NCBI RefSeq assembly: GCF_019312585.1
Contig: NZ_JAHWDP010000002.1
Coordinates: forward strand, 372,001 to 436,000
DNA from: Halomarinibacterium sedimenti
GTDB lineage: Bacteria; Bacteroidota; Bacteroidia; Flavobacteriales; Flavobacteriaceae
Direction of reading: 5' to 3'
DNA length: 64,000 nucleotides
In this document: piece by piece, positions 26,740 through 36,103 of the stretch
Layout of the letters: each line of letters begins with the position of its first letter
Position numbering within the stretch: position 1 is the stretch's first letter
Made by a program: the position numbers and the translations under genes
The notes under the pieces: model-generated
Told to the model about the DNA's origin: nothing
Database searches by the model: none
Seen by the model: only the letters and a program-made list of their open reading frames with translations

Positions 26740-27513
26740 ATGTTTTACCAAATAAAATCATACTTAAACTTCTTTCTGAAATCCACCAATGCGCATGGAG
26801 TACACTCCCCTTTTGTGTATGATTTTGTTGCAACCTGTTTGTATGACAAAAAATTATATGAATTATATTCAAAACTCAAATCTTTCAGAAAAAAATTATT
26901 TCAAAATAATGAAGTAATTTCCATTACTGATTTCGGACAAGGGTCACGAGTATTTTCCTCTAACCATCGAAAAATTTCGGCCATTGCTAAGAATGCTGGA
27001 ATTACAAAAAAGAGACAACAATTACTTTATAGAATTGTTCAGTATTTTCAGCCCAAAACGGTATTAGAATTAGGCACCTCACTTGGAATGGGAACCGCAG
27101 CGCTTTCTTTAGGGAATACTTCGGCTGATATTAAAACCATTGAAGGCTGCCCAAATACAGCAAAGATTGCCAAAAACCAATTTGAAGATTTTCAGTTAGG
27201 AAATATTGAATTACATATAAAATCCTTTGAAGATTTCTTCGAAAAGGATTCCACAGTACATTACGATTTAGTGTATATCGACGGAAACCATCAGAAAGAT
27301 AAAACGCTTCAGTATTTCAATATTCTTTTAGAAAAAGCCACAAACGATTCACTTTTTATCTTTGACGACATTTATTGGAGTCCATCGATGACTGAAGCTT
27401 GGAATGAAATCAAAACACATCCTAAAGTGACTGTAAGTATCGACACCTTTTATTGGGGATTTGTTTTTTTTAGAAAGGAACAAGAAAAACAACATTTTTG
27501 TATTCGTTTGTAA
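26740..27513 (+). CDS. Class I SAM-dependent methyltransferase (O-methyltransferase-like)
   Basis: This is a 257-residue predicted methyltransferase. TVLELGTSLGMGTAALSL at about residues 106-123 is motif I. YDLVYIDGNHQKDKTLQYF is the post-II region typical of the Methyltransf_24 group, and FIFDDIYWSPSM follows. The N-terminal 90 residues are specific to this subgroup (FLKSTNAHGVHSPFVYDFV). It starts 3 bases after the ABC-F gene and is probably cotranscribed. The substrate is unknown. Confidence 0.82.
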   Translation: MFYQIKSYLNFFLKSTNAHGVHSPFVYDFVATCLYDKKLYELYSKLKSFRKKLFQNNEVISITDFGQGSRVFSSNHRKISAIAKNAGITKKRQQLLYRIVQYFQPKTVLELGTSLGMGTAALSLGNTSADIKTIEGCPNTAKIAKNQFEDFQLGNIELHIKSFEDFFEKDSTVHYDLVYIDGNHQKDKTLQYFNILLEKATNDSLFIFDDIYWSPSMTEAWNEIKTHPKVTVSIDTFYWGFVFFRKEQEKQHFCIRL

Positions 27514-27577
27514 CATACACCTACCCCCTGCGTCTTATGCTAAAAACTACTATCTTGCAAATCCATTTCTATAACAT

Positions 27578-28264
27578 ATGAGTCTAGTCATAAAAATTCG
27601 AGGAATTATTCGTGATTTCCCATTGGGACAAGAAGTAGTTAAGGTACTTAAAGGAATTGACCTTGATATTGAACGTGGTGAATATGTGGCACTAATGGGG
27701 CCTTCAGGTTCTGGAAAATCTACCCTTATGAATCTGCTGGGATGCCTTGACACTCCCACAGGTGGAACTTACGAATTAAATGGAGTGGATGTAAGTAGTA
27801 TGACAGATGATGAGCTTGCCGAAATTAGAAACAAAGAAATTGGCTTTGTCTTTCAAACATTTAATTTATTACCGCGGACTACAGCCTTAGACAACGTTGC
27901 ACTGCCTATGGTGTATGCAGGAGCTAGTAAAAGTGAACGCAATCAAAGAGCATCACAAGTATTAACAGACGTAGGCCTTGCCGATAGAATGGACCATAAG
28001 CCAAATCAGTTATCTGGGGGACAACGACAACGTGTTGCCGTAGGACGAGCACTGGTAAACAAACCCTCCATTATTCTTGCCGATGAACCAACAGGTAACC
28101 TAGACTCAAAAACTTCTTTAGAAATCATGCAATTGTTTGATGATATCCATAAAGCCGGTAATACAGTAATCATTGTAACCCACGAAGAAGAAATTGCTGA
28201 ACATGCCCACCGAATTATAAGGCTTCGGGACGGTATAGTAGAAAGTGATATTAAAACTAAGTAG
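27578..28264 (+). CDS. ABC transporter ATP-binding protein (LolD/MacB type)
   Basis: This is a 228-residue ATPase of the LolD/MacB/FtsE group. It has Walker [13 protein letters not shown], the Q-loop [10 protein letters not shown], signature [15 protein letters not shown] and Walker [33 protein letters not shown] is the usual N-terminus of the flavobacterial form. No FtsX/MacB-type permease gene is adjacent, so its membrane partner must be encoded elsewhere. A short GC hairpin with T run follows the stop but is too small to call a terminator. Confidence 0.9.
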   Translation: MSLVIKIRGIIRDFPLGQEVVKVLKGIDLDIERGEYVALMGPSGSGKSTLMNLLGCLDTPTGGTYELNGVDVSSMTDDELAEIRNKEIGFVFQTFNLLPRTTALDNVALPMVYAGASKSERNQRASQVLTDVGLADRMDHKPNQLSGGQRQRVAVGRALVNKPSIILADEPTGNLDSKTSLEIMQLFDDIHKAGNTVIIVTHEEEIAEHAHRIIRLRDGIVESDIKTK

Positions 28265-28307
28265 GGGTCCCCTTTTTTACATTTCAAATTCTTAACGCTG
28301 CATTTAC

Positions 28308-28315
28308 TACCTTTG
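28308..28315 (+). promoter_or_regulatory. Promoter -7 element for small-ORF/adenosyltransferase operon
   Basis: TACCTTTG is a perfect TAnnTTTG. It is 23 bases before the ATG at 28339, which fits the short leaders seen for other genes here. No TTG lies at the ideal distance upstream. Confidence 0.55.
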
Positions 28316-28338
28316 TTACAAACACAGAAGTTACAATT

Positions 28339-28479
28339 ATGTTCACGTGGATAGGAGTTGCTTTTATTTTATTGGTGGTGGTTATCTGGAATAATTTCCG
28401 AGTTAATAAAGAACGTAGGAAAAGAAACCAGCAAAGTTTTAGGAAACGCTATAAGGAGAAAAAAGAAAACAATAACTAA
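28339..28479 (+). CDS. Small membrane protein, 46 residues
   Basis: This short frame begins MFTWIGVAFILLVVVIWNNF, a single membrane helix, followed by a strongly basic tail rich in Arg, Lys and Asn. The ATG is well placed behind a -7 element at 28308. Its last two bases overlap the next small frame (TAATG). I do not recognise a family. The order of promoter, two tiny membrane genes and adenosyltransferase suggests one operon. Confidence 0.6.
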   Translation: MFTWIGVAFILLVVVIWNNFRVNKERRKRNQQSFRKRYKEKKENNN

Positions 28480-28610
28480 TGGATACTTCGCTTTGGTTAT
28501 TGGTAGCCATTGCAATAGGATTATTTTTTGTTAGAATGAATATCCTAAAAGCAAAGAAGAAATTAGAAAAAAAGATTCAAAAGAAAAATACAGATGAAAA
28601 TCTACACTAA
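28479..28610 (+). CDS. Small membrane protein, 43 residues
   Basis: This frame starts at ATG 28479, overlapping the stop of the previous small gene, and ends TAA 28608-28610. MDTSLWLLVAIAIGLFFVRM is one membrane helix. The rest is a Lys-rich amphipathic tail (KAKKKLEKKIQKK). Its 3' end overlaps the adenosyltransferase start by 17 bases. The layout of helix plus basic tail is the same as its neighbour's, so the two may work together at the membrane. The function is unknown. Confidence 0.6.
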   Translation: MDTSLWLLVAIAIGLFFVRMNILKAKKKLEKKIQKKNTDENLH

Positions 28611-29166
28611 AACAGGAGATAAAGGAACCACAGCGCTTTTTGGTGGTACACGAGTCCCTAAACACCATATTCGCATTGAAAGTTACGGTACGGTGGACGA
28701 GTTAAACTCCTACTTGGGATTAATTCGCGATCAAGAAATGGATACCCATTACAAGAATACCCTGATGGATATTCAAGACAAGTTGTTTACGGTAGGCGCT
28801 ATTTTGGCTACTGATCCTCAAAAAGCAGTATTAAAAAGTGGAAAGGAGCGATTAAACATTCCAAAAATTGAAGAAAACGATATTCTCCTTCTTGAACAAG
28901 AAATGGATTCTATGAATGAAGCGCTACCCCCTATGACACACTTTGTCCTTCCTGGAGGACACACAACGGTGTCATATTGTCACATTGCACGTACTGTTTG
29001 CCGTCGGGCCGAACGATTAACCAGCTTTTTACACGAAAATGAACCTGTCGATGCCCACGTTTTAAAGTACCTCAACCGCCTTTCTGACTACCTTTTTGTA
29101 CTGGCACGGAAATTGTCTTTTGACCTCAAAGCAGAAGAAAATAAGTGGATTCCAAAAAAACAATAA
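28594..29166 (+). CDS. Cob(I)alamin adenosyltransferase (PduO type)
   Basis: This enzyme makes adenosylcobalamin from ATP and cob(I)alamin. The 190 residues start MKIYTKTGDKGTTALFGGTR, the ATP-binding N-terminus of the PduO family. RIESYGTVDELNSYLG and the late RTVCRRAERL and LNRLSDYLFVLARK helices complete the signature. Adenosylcobalamin is the cofactor of methylmalonyl-CoA mutase, whose chaperone MeaB is encoded at 43119. The gene overlaps a tiny membrane ORF by 17 bases. Confidence 0.95.
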   Translation: MKIYTKTGDKGTTALFGGTRVPKHHIRIESYGTVDELNSYLGLIRDQEMDTHYKNTLMDIQDKLFTVGAILATDPQKAVLKSGKERLNIPKIEENDILLLEQEMDSMNEALPPMTHFVLPGGHTTVSYCHIARTVCRRAERLTSFLHENEPVDAHVLKYLNRLSDYLFVLARKLSFDLKAEENKWIPKKQ

Positions 29167-29256
29167 TCCTAAGATTTAATCTCTAATTTTAATTAACTGA
29201 TTTTCAGTATATTAAAAACGTTCTTTAAAATAAATGACAATTAACTTTAATTTTTC

Positions 29257-29286
29257 TTGACTTTTTCAGTTAAAAATTTATTTTTG
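29257..29286 (+). promoter_or_regulatory. Complete Bacteroidota promoter
   Basis: TTG at 29257-29259, a 19-base spacer and TATTTTTG at 29279-29286 match the -33/-7 consensus with ideal spacing. The start of the DUF2795 gene is 26 bases downstream of the -7 element. Confidence 0.75.
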
Positions 29287-29311
29287 CAAAAAATTAAACC
29301 CTAATTCTATT

Positions 29312-29533
29312 ATGTACTGGACATTAGAATTGGCATCTTATTTAAGCGATGCCCCCTGGCCTGCCACAAAAGACGAGTTGATAGATTATGCCATTAGAAC
29401 TGGTGCACCACTGGAAGTGGTGGAGAACCTTCAAGCAATTGAAGACGAAGGCGACTCTTACGATTCTATCGAGGAAATATGGCAGGACTACCCCACAGAC
29501 GATGATTATCTGTGGAATGAAGACGAATATTAA
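29312..29533 (+). CDS. DUF2795 domain protein
   Basis: This is a 73-residue acidic protein conserved in Bacteroidota. Residues 1-45 form the DUF2795 fold (MYWTLELASYLSDAPWPATK, then LIDYAIRTGAPLEVVENLQA), and the tail is rich in Asp, Glu and Tyr. The function is not known. It stands alone between a strong promoter (29257-29286) and a terminator (29558-29591), so it is probably a highly expressed single-gene transcript. Confidence 0.9.
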   Translation: MYWTLELASYLSDAPWPATKDELIDYAIRTGAPLEVVENLQAIEDEGDSYDSIEEIWQDYPTDDDYLWNEDEY

Positions 29534-29557
29534 TAATAAATTTAAAACATAGAAAAA

Positions 29558-29591
29558 AGTCTCACCCATTTGGGTATGAGGCTTTTTTTTT
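29558..29591 (+). terminator. Rho-independent terminator
   Basis: AGTCTCACCCA pairs with TGGGTATGAGGCT across a short loop, with one bulge, and is followed by nine T. It ends the DUF2795 transcript. Confidence 0.8.
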
Positions 29592-29715
29592 GCTCAAAAC
29601 ACAAGTCATAAAAAGCGTTAAACCCTTTGAATTTTTCGAATATTTACGCTTTTTTTGTGATACTTTACACAGAAGGTTTTATTTCTGTACTTGAGCCTAA
29701 AACAATACACACATC

Positions 29716-32700
29716 ATGGGACTTTTAGACAACGTATTAAAAGTATTTGTAGGAGACAAATCCAAAAAAGACATCGGTGAAATTCAGCCCATTGTCAACC
29801 AAATAAAAAAACACGAAGCTGAAATGGCAAATCTTTCTTTAGACGAGCTTCGTGCAAAATCTGAATACTTCAGAAAAAGAATTAAAGACGACCAAAAGGA
29901 GATACAAGATCAAATAGATGCCCTGCTTAAAGATGCCGAAAAGGAAGAAGACATCGATGTAAAAGAAGAGATTTATAATCGGGTGGATGCCCTAAAGAAT
30001 GATCGCTACGAAGTTGAAAAGAAAACCCTTAACGATATTCTTCCAGAAGCTTTTGCTGTTGTAAAAGAAACTGCAAAGCGTTTTAAAGACAATACAAGCC
30101 TTACCGTAACTGCAACTCCTTTTGATAGAGAAATTTCTGCAACCAAAGACTATGTAACCCTTGATGGCGAAAAAGCCATTTGGAGCAACTCATGGGATGC
30201 TGCGGGTAAAGAAGTAACCTGGGATATGGTGCACTACGATGTACAGCTTATTGGTGGTATTGCATTACACCAAGGAAAAGCCGCCGAGATGCAGACAGGG
30301 GAAGGTAAAACCCTAGTAGCAACATTACCTGTCTATTTAAATGCAATGGCAGGAAATGGGGTTCACTTGGTAACTGTAAACGACTATCTTGCCAAGCGTG
30401 ATAGTGCCTGGATGGCTCCTATTTTTGAATTTCACGGCTTAAGTGTAGATTGTATTGATTTACACCAATCCAACTCTCCAGAGCGAAGAAAAGCATACAA
30501 CGCAGATATTACCTACGGAACCAATAACGAATTTGGTTTCGATTATTTGCGTGATAATATGTCGCACGCACCCAACGATTTGGTGCAACGCCCACATCAT
30601 TACGCAATTGTCGATGAGGTGGATAGTGTGTTAATTGACGACGCCCGTACCCCATTAATTATTTCGGGACCTGTTCCTGAAGGAGAACGACACGAATTCA
30701 ACGAATTAAAGCCAAAAATTAGTAGCATTGTTGAAGTTCAGAAAAAATATTTAACGGGTGTTTTAGCCGAAGCCAAAAAATTAATTGCCGAAGGCGATAC
30801 CAAAGAAGGCGGTTTCCAATTATTACGAGTCTATCGTGGACTTCCAAAAAATAAAGCGCTTATTAAGTTTCTGTCTGAAGAAGGTGTAAAAGCTATCCTT
30901 CAAAAGACTGAAAATTATTATATGCAGGACAACAATCGTGAAATGCCAAAGGTAGATGCCGAGTTGTATTTTGTGATTGAAGAAAAAAACAATCAAATAG
31001 AATTAACCGATAAAGGGATTGAGTTCCTTTCGGGTAAAGACGATCCAGATTTCTTTGTAATGCCAGAAATTGGTACTGAGATTGCAAAAATTGAGGATCA
31101 AAATCTTCCGCCAGAAGAAGAAGCTGCTCTAAAGGAAGATCTTTTTAGGGATTTTGGTGTAAAAAGTGAGCGTATCCATACCTTAAATCAGTTACTGAAA
31201 GCCTACACATTATTCGAAAAAGACGATCAATATGTTGTGATGGAGAATAAAGTAATGATTGTTGATGAGCAAACGGGGCGTATCATGGACGGGCGTCGTT
31301 ATAGCGACGGATTACACCAAGCTATCGAAGCCAAAGAAAATGTGAAAATTGAAGCCATCACGCAAACCTTTGCCACCATTACCCTTCAAAATTACTTTAG
31401 AATGTACCGCAAACTGGCAGGTATGACGGGTACTGCAGTGACAGAAGCAGGAGAACTTTGGGAAATATACAAATTGGACGTGGTAGAAATACCCACCAAC
31501 AGGCCCATTGCACGTGATGACAGAGACGATAAGATTTACAAAACCAAACGCGAAAAGTACAATGCTGTAATTGAGGAAGTAGTAGAACTTTCTAATGCTG
31601 GAAGACCGGTGTTGATTGGTACCACTTCGGTAGATATTTCGGAGCTATTGAGTAGAATGTTGAGTATTCGTAACATTCCACATAACGTGTTGAATGCAAA
31701 ACTACACAAGAAAGAGGCAGATATTGTTGCCCAAGCCGGTAATGCAGGAGTGGTAACGATTGCCACTAACATGGCAGGTCGTGGAACGGATATTAAGTTA
31801 AGCGAAGAAGTAAAGAAAGCGGGGGGACTTGCCATTGTAGGTACCGAGCGTCACGATTCGCGTCGTGTAGATAGACAGCTTCGTGGTCGTAGTGGTCGTC
31901 AAGGAGATCCAGGAAGTTCTCAGTTTTATGTTTCTTTAGAAGATAACTTAATGCGTCTTTTTGGTAGTGAACGTATCGCCAAAATGATGGACCGATTGGG
32001 ATTAAAAGAAGGGGAAGTGATTCAGCATTCTATGATTTCAAAATCCATTGAGCGTGCCCAGAAAAAAGTGGAAGAAAACAACTTTGGAATTCGTAAAAGA
32101 TTACTTGAGTATGATGATGTTATGAATGCCCAGCGTGAGGTAATTTACAAGCGTCGTTACAATGCCTTATTTGGAGAGCGACTTCGTGTGGATATCGCAA
32201 ATATGATTTATGACACTTCGGAAGTGATTGCCGAAACGAATAAAGGAGCGCAAGATTTTAAAAATTTCGAGTTTGAATTAATTCGTTATTTCTCTATGAG
32301 TTCTCCTATTTCAAAACAAGAATTTGAAAGCTTAGGAATTAAAGAAATAGCTGGAAAAATTTATAAAGCAGCCTACAAGCATTACCAAGAAAAAATGGCG
32401 CGTAATGCCGAAATGGCTTTCCCTGTAATTAAAAATGTATTTGAAACACAAGGTGACAAATTCAAACGAATTTTAGTACCCTTTACAGACGGTGTTAAAA
32501 CATTGAATGTTGCTACAGACCTTCAAAAAGCTTACGAATCTGAAGGAAAACAACTGGTAAACGATTTTGAAAAGAACATTACCCTTGCCATTATCGATGA
32601 TGCTTGGAAAACACATCTTCGCAAAATGGATGAGCTTAAACAAAGTGTACAGTTGGCAGTTCACGAACAAAAAGATCCTTTGCTAATTTACAAATTTGAG

Positions 32701-33072
32701 GCTTTCGAATTGTTTAAAGCCATGATTGAAAAGGTAAATAAAGATGTGCTTTCTTTCCTATTTAAAGGGGAATTACCGCAAGAGAATCAGCAACAAATTC
32801 AGGAAGCGAGACAAGTTCGTTCTAGAGAAAAATTAAGCGAGCAAAAGGATGAAATTCCAAATATGGATGAACGTGCTGCACAATCTCGAGCTGCTGGAAA
32901 CACGCAGCAACGTCCTCAAATTACGGAAACCATTACGCGCGAACGACCTAAAATTGGACGTAACGACAAAGTGACGATTAAGCACGTGATGAGCGGCGAA
33001 AACAAGCAAATGAAATACAAGCAAGCCATTCCATTGTTAGACAAAGGCGAATGGGTATTGGTAGATGAATAG
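29716..33072 (+). CDS. secA: Preprotein translocase ATPase SecA
   Basis: SecA drives preproteins through SecYEG. The 1118 residues are about 200 longer than the E. coli protein, as in other Bacteroidota, with insertions near residues 35-90 and in the preprotein-binding region. MQTGEGKTLVATLP is Walker A, AIVDEVDSVLIDDARTPLI the DEAD-like motif B, and ATNMAGRGTDIKL and QLRGRSGRQGDPGSS the second-domain motifs. The C-terminal Cys zinc motif for SecB binding is absent; the protein ends in a basic linker and KQMKYKQAIPLLDKGEWVLV. A terminator follows at 33091. Confidence 0.98.
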   Translation: MGLLDNVLKVFVGDKSKKDIGEIQPIVNQIKKHEAEMANLSLDELRAKSEYFRKRIKDDQKEIQDQIDALLKDAEKEEDIDVKEEIYNRVDALKNDRYEVEKKTLNDILPEAFAVVKETAKRFKDNTSLTVTATPFDREISATKDYVTLDGEKAIWSNSWDAAGKEVTWDMVHYDVQLIGGIALHQGKAAEMQTGEGKTLVATLPVYLNAMAGNGVHLVTVNDYLAKRDSAWMAPIFEFHGLSVDCIDLHQSNSPERRKAYNADITYGTNNEFGFDYLRDNMSHAPNDLVQRPHHYAIVDEVDSVLIDDARTPLIISGPVPEGERHEFNELKPKISSIVEVQKKYLTGVLAEAKKLIAEGDTKEGGFQLLRVYRGLPKNKALIKFLSEEGVKAILQKTENYYMQDNNREMPKVDAELYFVIEEKNNQIELTDKGIEFLSGKDDPDFFVMPEIGTEIAKIEDQNLPPEEEAALKEDLFRDFGVKSERIHTLNQLLKAYTLFEKDDQYVVMENKVMIVDEQTGRIMDGRRYSDGLHQAIEAKENVKIEAITQTFATITLQNYFRMYRKLAGMTGTAVTEAGELWEIYKLDVVEIPTNRPIARDDRDDKIYKTKREKYNAVIEEVVELSNAGRPVLIGTTSVDISELLSRMLSIRNIPHNVLNAKLHKKEADIVAQAGNAGVVTIATNMAGRGTDIKLSEEVKKAGGLAIVGTERHDSRRVDRQLRGRSGRQGDPGSSQFYVSLEDNLMRLFGSERIAKMMDRLGLKEGEVIQHSMISKSIERAQKKVEENNFGIRKRLLEYDDVMNAQREVIYKRRYNALFGERLRVDIANMIYDTSEVIAETNKGAQDFKNFEFELIRYFSMSSPISKQEFESLGIKEIAGKIYKAAYKHYQEKMARNAEMAFPVIKNVFETQGDKFKRILVPFTDGVKTLNVATDLQKAYESEGKQLVNDFEKNITLAIIDDAWKTHLRKMDELKQSVQLAVHEQKDPLLIYKFEAFELFKAMIEKVNKDVLSFLFKGELPQENQQQIQEARQVRSREKLSEQKDEIPNMDERAAQSRAAGNTQQRPQITETITRERPKIGRNDKVTIKHVMSGENKQMKYKQAIPLLDKGEWVLVDE

Positions 33073-33090
33073 TCATTTCCAAACAAATAG

Positions 33091-33126
33091 TAGCCACAAG
33101 ACAAAATAGTTTTGTGGCTTTTTATT
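33091..33126 (+). terminator. Rho-independent terminator after secA
   Basis: AGCCACAA pairs perfectly with TTGTGGCT around a 12-base loop, followed by a T-rich tract. Confidence 0.8.
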
Positions 33127-33182
33127 TTAAAGCCTAATTTGTTTTCCTAAAAGCTTAAAAATTAAGTACTTTTAAAAATGTA

Positions 33183-34769
33183 ATGCGTCTTAAATTTTTC
33201 ATGTACGGGCTCCTATTTTTTTGTGCAACCTCTGTTGCTCAAAAGAATAATGATTTTTCAGAAATGCTTCTGGAGGCTTCTTCTGTTTTATATTCTCAAC
33301 CTCAGCAAGCCATAAAGATTACTGAGCATGTTCTAAAAAATTCTGAAAATACAAATCAGAAAATAAAAGCGTATTTATTAGAAGCTAGAGCATATTACGT
33401 TAGTGGAGATTACAATTTAACTGCGTTAAATACACTTGAAGCAAAAAAACTTGCTGAAGCATCTGAAGATTTTGAGATGCAGATGGAAATTAACATATTT
33501 GGTATTCATATGCTTAATTTATTAGGCCTTGACCTTGCCGCTGAAAAGTATGTAGAATTTACACAACTTATTATTGGAGACAATAACATTAGCAATAAAA
33601 CTTTGTATTACTCTGCTGCCGAAGAAATTTTAAAGGCAAATAAGCGCATTGAATTACAACAATTTTCTGATGCAATTCCACACATAACTACAGCCATAGA
33701 AATTTTAAAAAAAATTCCAAATTCGTACGCAGAGGTAGAAACTCAAGTAACTCTTATTGAAACTTATTCAAAAGCCTATAATAAAGACTCTACTCAGGCA
33801 TTTTTGAAAACTTTTAAAAACAAAATTGAAAAAAAAACACCGAACGAGTTTTTAAAAATGATCGTGTTAAACCAATTAGGTGAAGTGTATTTCATGAAAA
33901 AGCAATATCCTAATGCTCAATTGGTTTTTGATGAAGCTTTATTGATAGCTGAACATTTATCGAACAAACCATATCGATTTAGAATATTAGAAAATAAAGC
34001 AATTAATTCTATGGCTATGGGAGATACAGAGAACTTCTATAGTTTAAAAAAAGTAAGTGCCGAATTATCGAAAGAAGTTGAAACAAACGAAGAAAGTGCT
34101 GTAAACTCTGTTTTTAACTACACTAACGCCAACCATACTGCCAAAAGGGATGAGGTGTATAACACCCAAAATAGAATTAAGACCATATTAGGAAGTGCCT
34201 TATTGCTCCTGGTACTCACTTGGCTGGGATTAAGAGTTCGATACCGAGCCAGAATAAAACAATATGAAGATTTTATTAGGTATTTTGAAAACCGTCAAAA
34301 AGCAACCGTAGAGAAGGACCTTTCACAAAACGATTCAATTAAAAAAGAGGTGACAAAGAGTTTAAATATTCCAAAAGAAACTGAGGAATTACTCATTCAA
34401 AAATTGGAACAATTTGAAAATTCTACAAATTTCACAAAAAAGGATATGTCGCTTGCCCAGCTGGCATCACAATTCGACACCAACACAAAATACCTTTCGG
34501 AAGTCATAAATTCGCACAAAGGAAAGAATTTTAATAGCTACATAAACGAGTTACGCATAAATTATATCATAGATAAACTAAAATTCAATAAAAAGTACCT
34601 ACAGTACAAAATTAGTTATTTGGCTGAAGAAAGTGGATTTTCCTCACATAGCAGTTTTGCTACAGTTTTCAAATCGGTAACAGGAATTTCTCCCACGGTC
34701 TTTATAGATATCCTCAAATCGAAAAAACTAGTGTCCAAAAGTTCTAAAATATATGAGCATGCGGAGTAA
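33183..34769 (+). CDS. TPR - membrane - AraC family regulator
   Basis: This is a 528-residue regulator with a signal-like N-terminus (MRLKFFMYGLLFFCATSVAQ), periplasmic TPR-like helices (about 25-310), one membrane segment near 333-351 (ILGSALLLLVLTWLGL) and a cytoplasmic AraC-type DNA-binding domain at about 415-515 (SLAQLASQFDTNTKYLSEVI; later SYLAEESGFSSHSSFATVF). It probably links a periplasmic signal to transcription in one chain. A near-consensus TACTTTTA lies at 33167-33174. The next gene encodes a similar sensor half without the DNA-binding part. Confidence 0.88.
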   Translation: MRLKFFMYGLLFFCATSVAQKNNDFSEMLLEASSVLYSQPQQAIKITEHVLKNSENTNQKIKAYLLEARAYYVSGDYNLTALNTLEAKKLAEASEDFEMQMEINIFGIHMLNLLGLDLAAEKYVEFTQLIIGDNNISNKTLYYSAAEEILKANKRIELQQFSDAIPHITTAIEILKKIPNSYAEVETQVTLIETYSKAYNKDSTQAFLKTFKNKIEKKTPNEFLKMIVLNQLGEVYFMKKQYPNAQLVFDEALLIAEHLSNKPYRFRILENKAINSMAMGDTENFYSLKKVSAELSKEVETNEESAVNSVFNYTNANHTAKRDEVYNTQNRIKTILGSALLLLVLTWLGLRVRYRARIKQYEDFIRYFENRQKATVEKDLSQNDSIKKEVTKSLNIPKETEELLIQKLEQFENSTNFTKKDMSLAQLASQFDTNTKYLSEVINSHKGKNFNSYINELRINYIIDKLKFNKKYLQYKISYLAEESGFSSHSSFATVFKSVTGISPTVFIDILKSKKLVSKSSKIYEHAE

Positions 34770-35877
34770 TTACCTTACATACATTTGTTTACTACTGATA
34801 TTTACAACACTTTCTGGGTTGGCTCAAGACAATGTTGATAGCTTACTTCAGGATGCCAGCAAATTAATTTATGATGACCCGGATAAAGCCATTGAAATAG
34901 CCCAAGATGTGTATCAAAACTCCGAAATATCTATAAAGCAGAAAGTAAATCTGCTACTTACCATTTCAACTGCATATACTTCAAAAAGAGATTACGAAAA
35001 TTCCTTAAAATATGTTCTTGAAATTGAAGATTTATTACCCTCTATTAACAATGACATTCTTAAAATGAATGTTATTAATAGAATAGGCGCGCAATATCAA
35101 GACTTGAAAATTTATGACAAGGCTATAGATTACTTAGATGAGTCTTTAGAATTAATTCAGAAATATCCCAATCAAGATTCTGTACAGACGTATTTAGGGT
35201 ACAATGCTATTCTTAGAGGTTTTATTTATCGTGAACAAATGAGCTGCGATATAGCATTAAAATATTTTGACAAAGCTATTGAAGCCTATAAAAAAACACT
35301 TCAAAACCCATTAATGAATGCCAATGTGAGCATTTGTTATTACAATCAAGGAAATTGTTTGTTGACCTTAGATAAATTAACTGATGCCAAGTCCAGTTTC
35401 CTTCAATCTATTGAATACGCAAAGGAAAATAATGCAACTAGTCTAATAGCGTTTGCTCAAAAAGGGTTAGCCGAAGTAAAGACCCGAGAGGGTAATTATC
35501 AAGAATCCATAGAACTTTTACAAAATGCATTACTCACCTCAGAAAATGTGGGTGATCTAGTACTTAATAGAGGACTATACTATGGACTCTCTAATAATTA
35601 CATTGCATTAAAAGATTGGGAAAAATACACCGAGTTTAGAAATAAATACTTGGAGCTTCAAAGAGAAACAAAGGGATCCGAAAGGCAATCGATAAATCAA
35701 TCTCTATTAAAATTGACCCAAACCAAAGCCAAAGAAATTGAGCAACTTCAAAAGCAAAATCTACCTATACAAATAGTCCTTCTTGGGGGTGTTTTACTAT
35801 CCCTATTTTTACTTGTTCGAGAAATCATAACGTCTGAAAAAAGATTAAAATCACTCGAAAAAGAGCTAAAAGACTAA
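34753..35877 (+). CDS. TPR membrane protein without output domain
   Basis: This is a 374-residue protein with a signal peptide (YICLLLIFTTLSGLAQ), TPR repeats (about 40-310), one membrane segment near 339-356 (IVLLGGVLLSLFLLV) and a short charged tail (KRLKSLEKELKD). The opening QDNVDSLLQDASKLIYDDPDKA parallels the start of the upstream regulator (ASSVLYSQPQQAIKI). It overlaps the regulator gene by 17 bases, or 11 if the second Met is used. It lacks any HTH, kinase or other output domain, so it may pair with or modulate the regulator. Confidence 0.82.
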   Translation: MSMRSNYLTYICLLLIFTTLSGLAQDNVDSLLQDASKLIYDDPDKAIEIAQDVYQNSEISIKQKVNLLLTISTAYTSKRDYENSLKYVLEIEDLLPSINNDILKMNVINRIGAQYQDLKIYDKAIDYLDESLELIQKYPNQDSVQTYLGYNAILRGFIYREQMSCDIALKYFDKAIEAYKKTLQNPLMNANVSICYYNQGNCLLTLDKLTDAKSSFLQSIEYAKENNATSLIAFAQKGLAEVKTREGNYQESIELLQNALLTSENVGDLVLNRGLYYGLSNNYIALKDWEKYTEFRNKYLELQRETKGSERQSINQSLLKLTQTKAKEIEQLQKQNLPIQIVLLGGVLLSLFLLVREIITSEKRLKSLEKELKD

Positions 35878-36103
35878 TAAAAATCATTCCGAATTTAAAA
35901 TATACTGACTACAACAATCACGCGTATATATCATTGTTTTAGTGGTAGTTATAAATATTTTATTCTTTCAAAATTCGTGAAATCTAAAAGGTAACTTCTT
36001 TTTTTTACGGTATCACAAGAGTACTTTGCGCCCCGTTAAACAAATTGGCTCAATACAATGTTATTGGTTCGCAAAAATGTATTCAAATTTAAATTATCAA
36101 AAA

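Noticed and set aside
28264-28278. Possible terminator AGGGGTCCCCT with T run after the LolD-like gene
   Set aside because: The stem is only four pairs with a three-base loop, too weak to call.
36020-36028. TACTTTG as promoter of the T9SS protein gene
   Set aside because: It is one base short of the TAnnTTTG consensus, and the leader would be about 70 bases, unlike other genes here.
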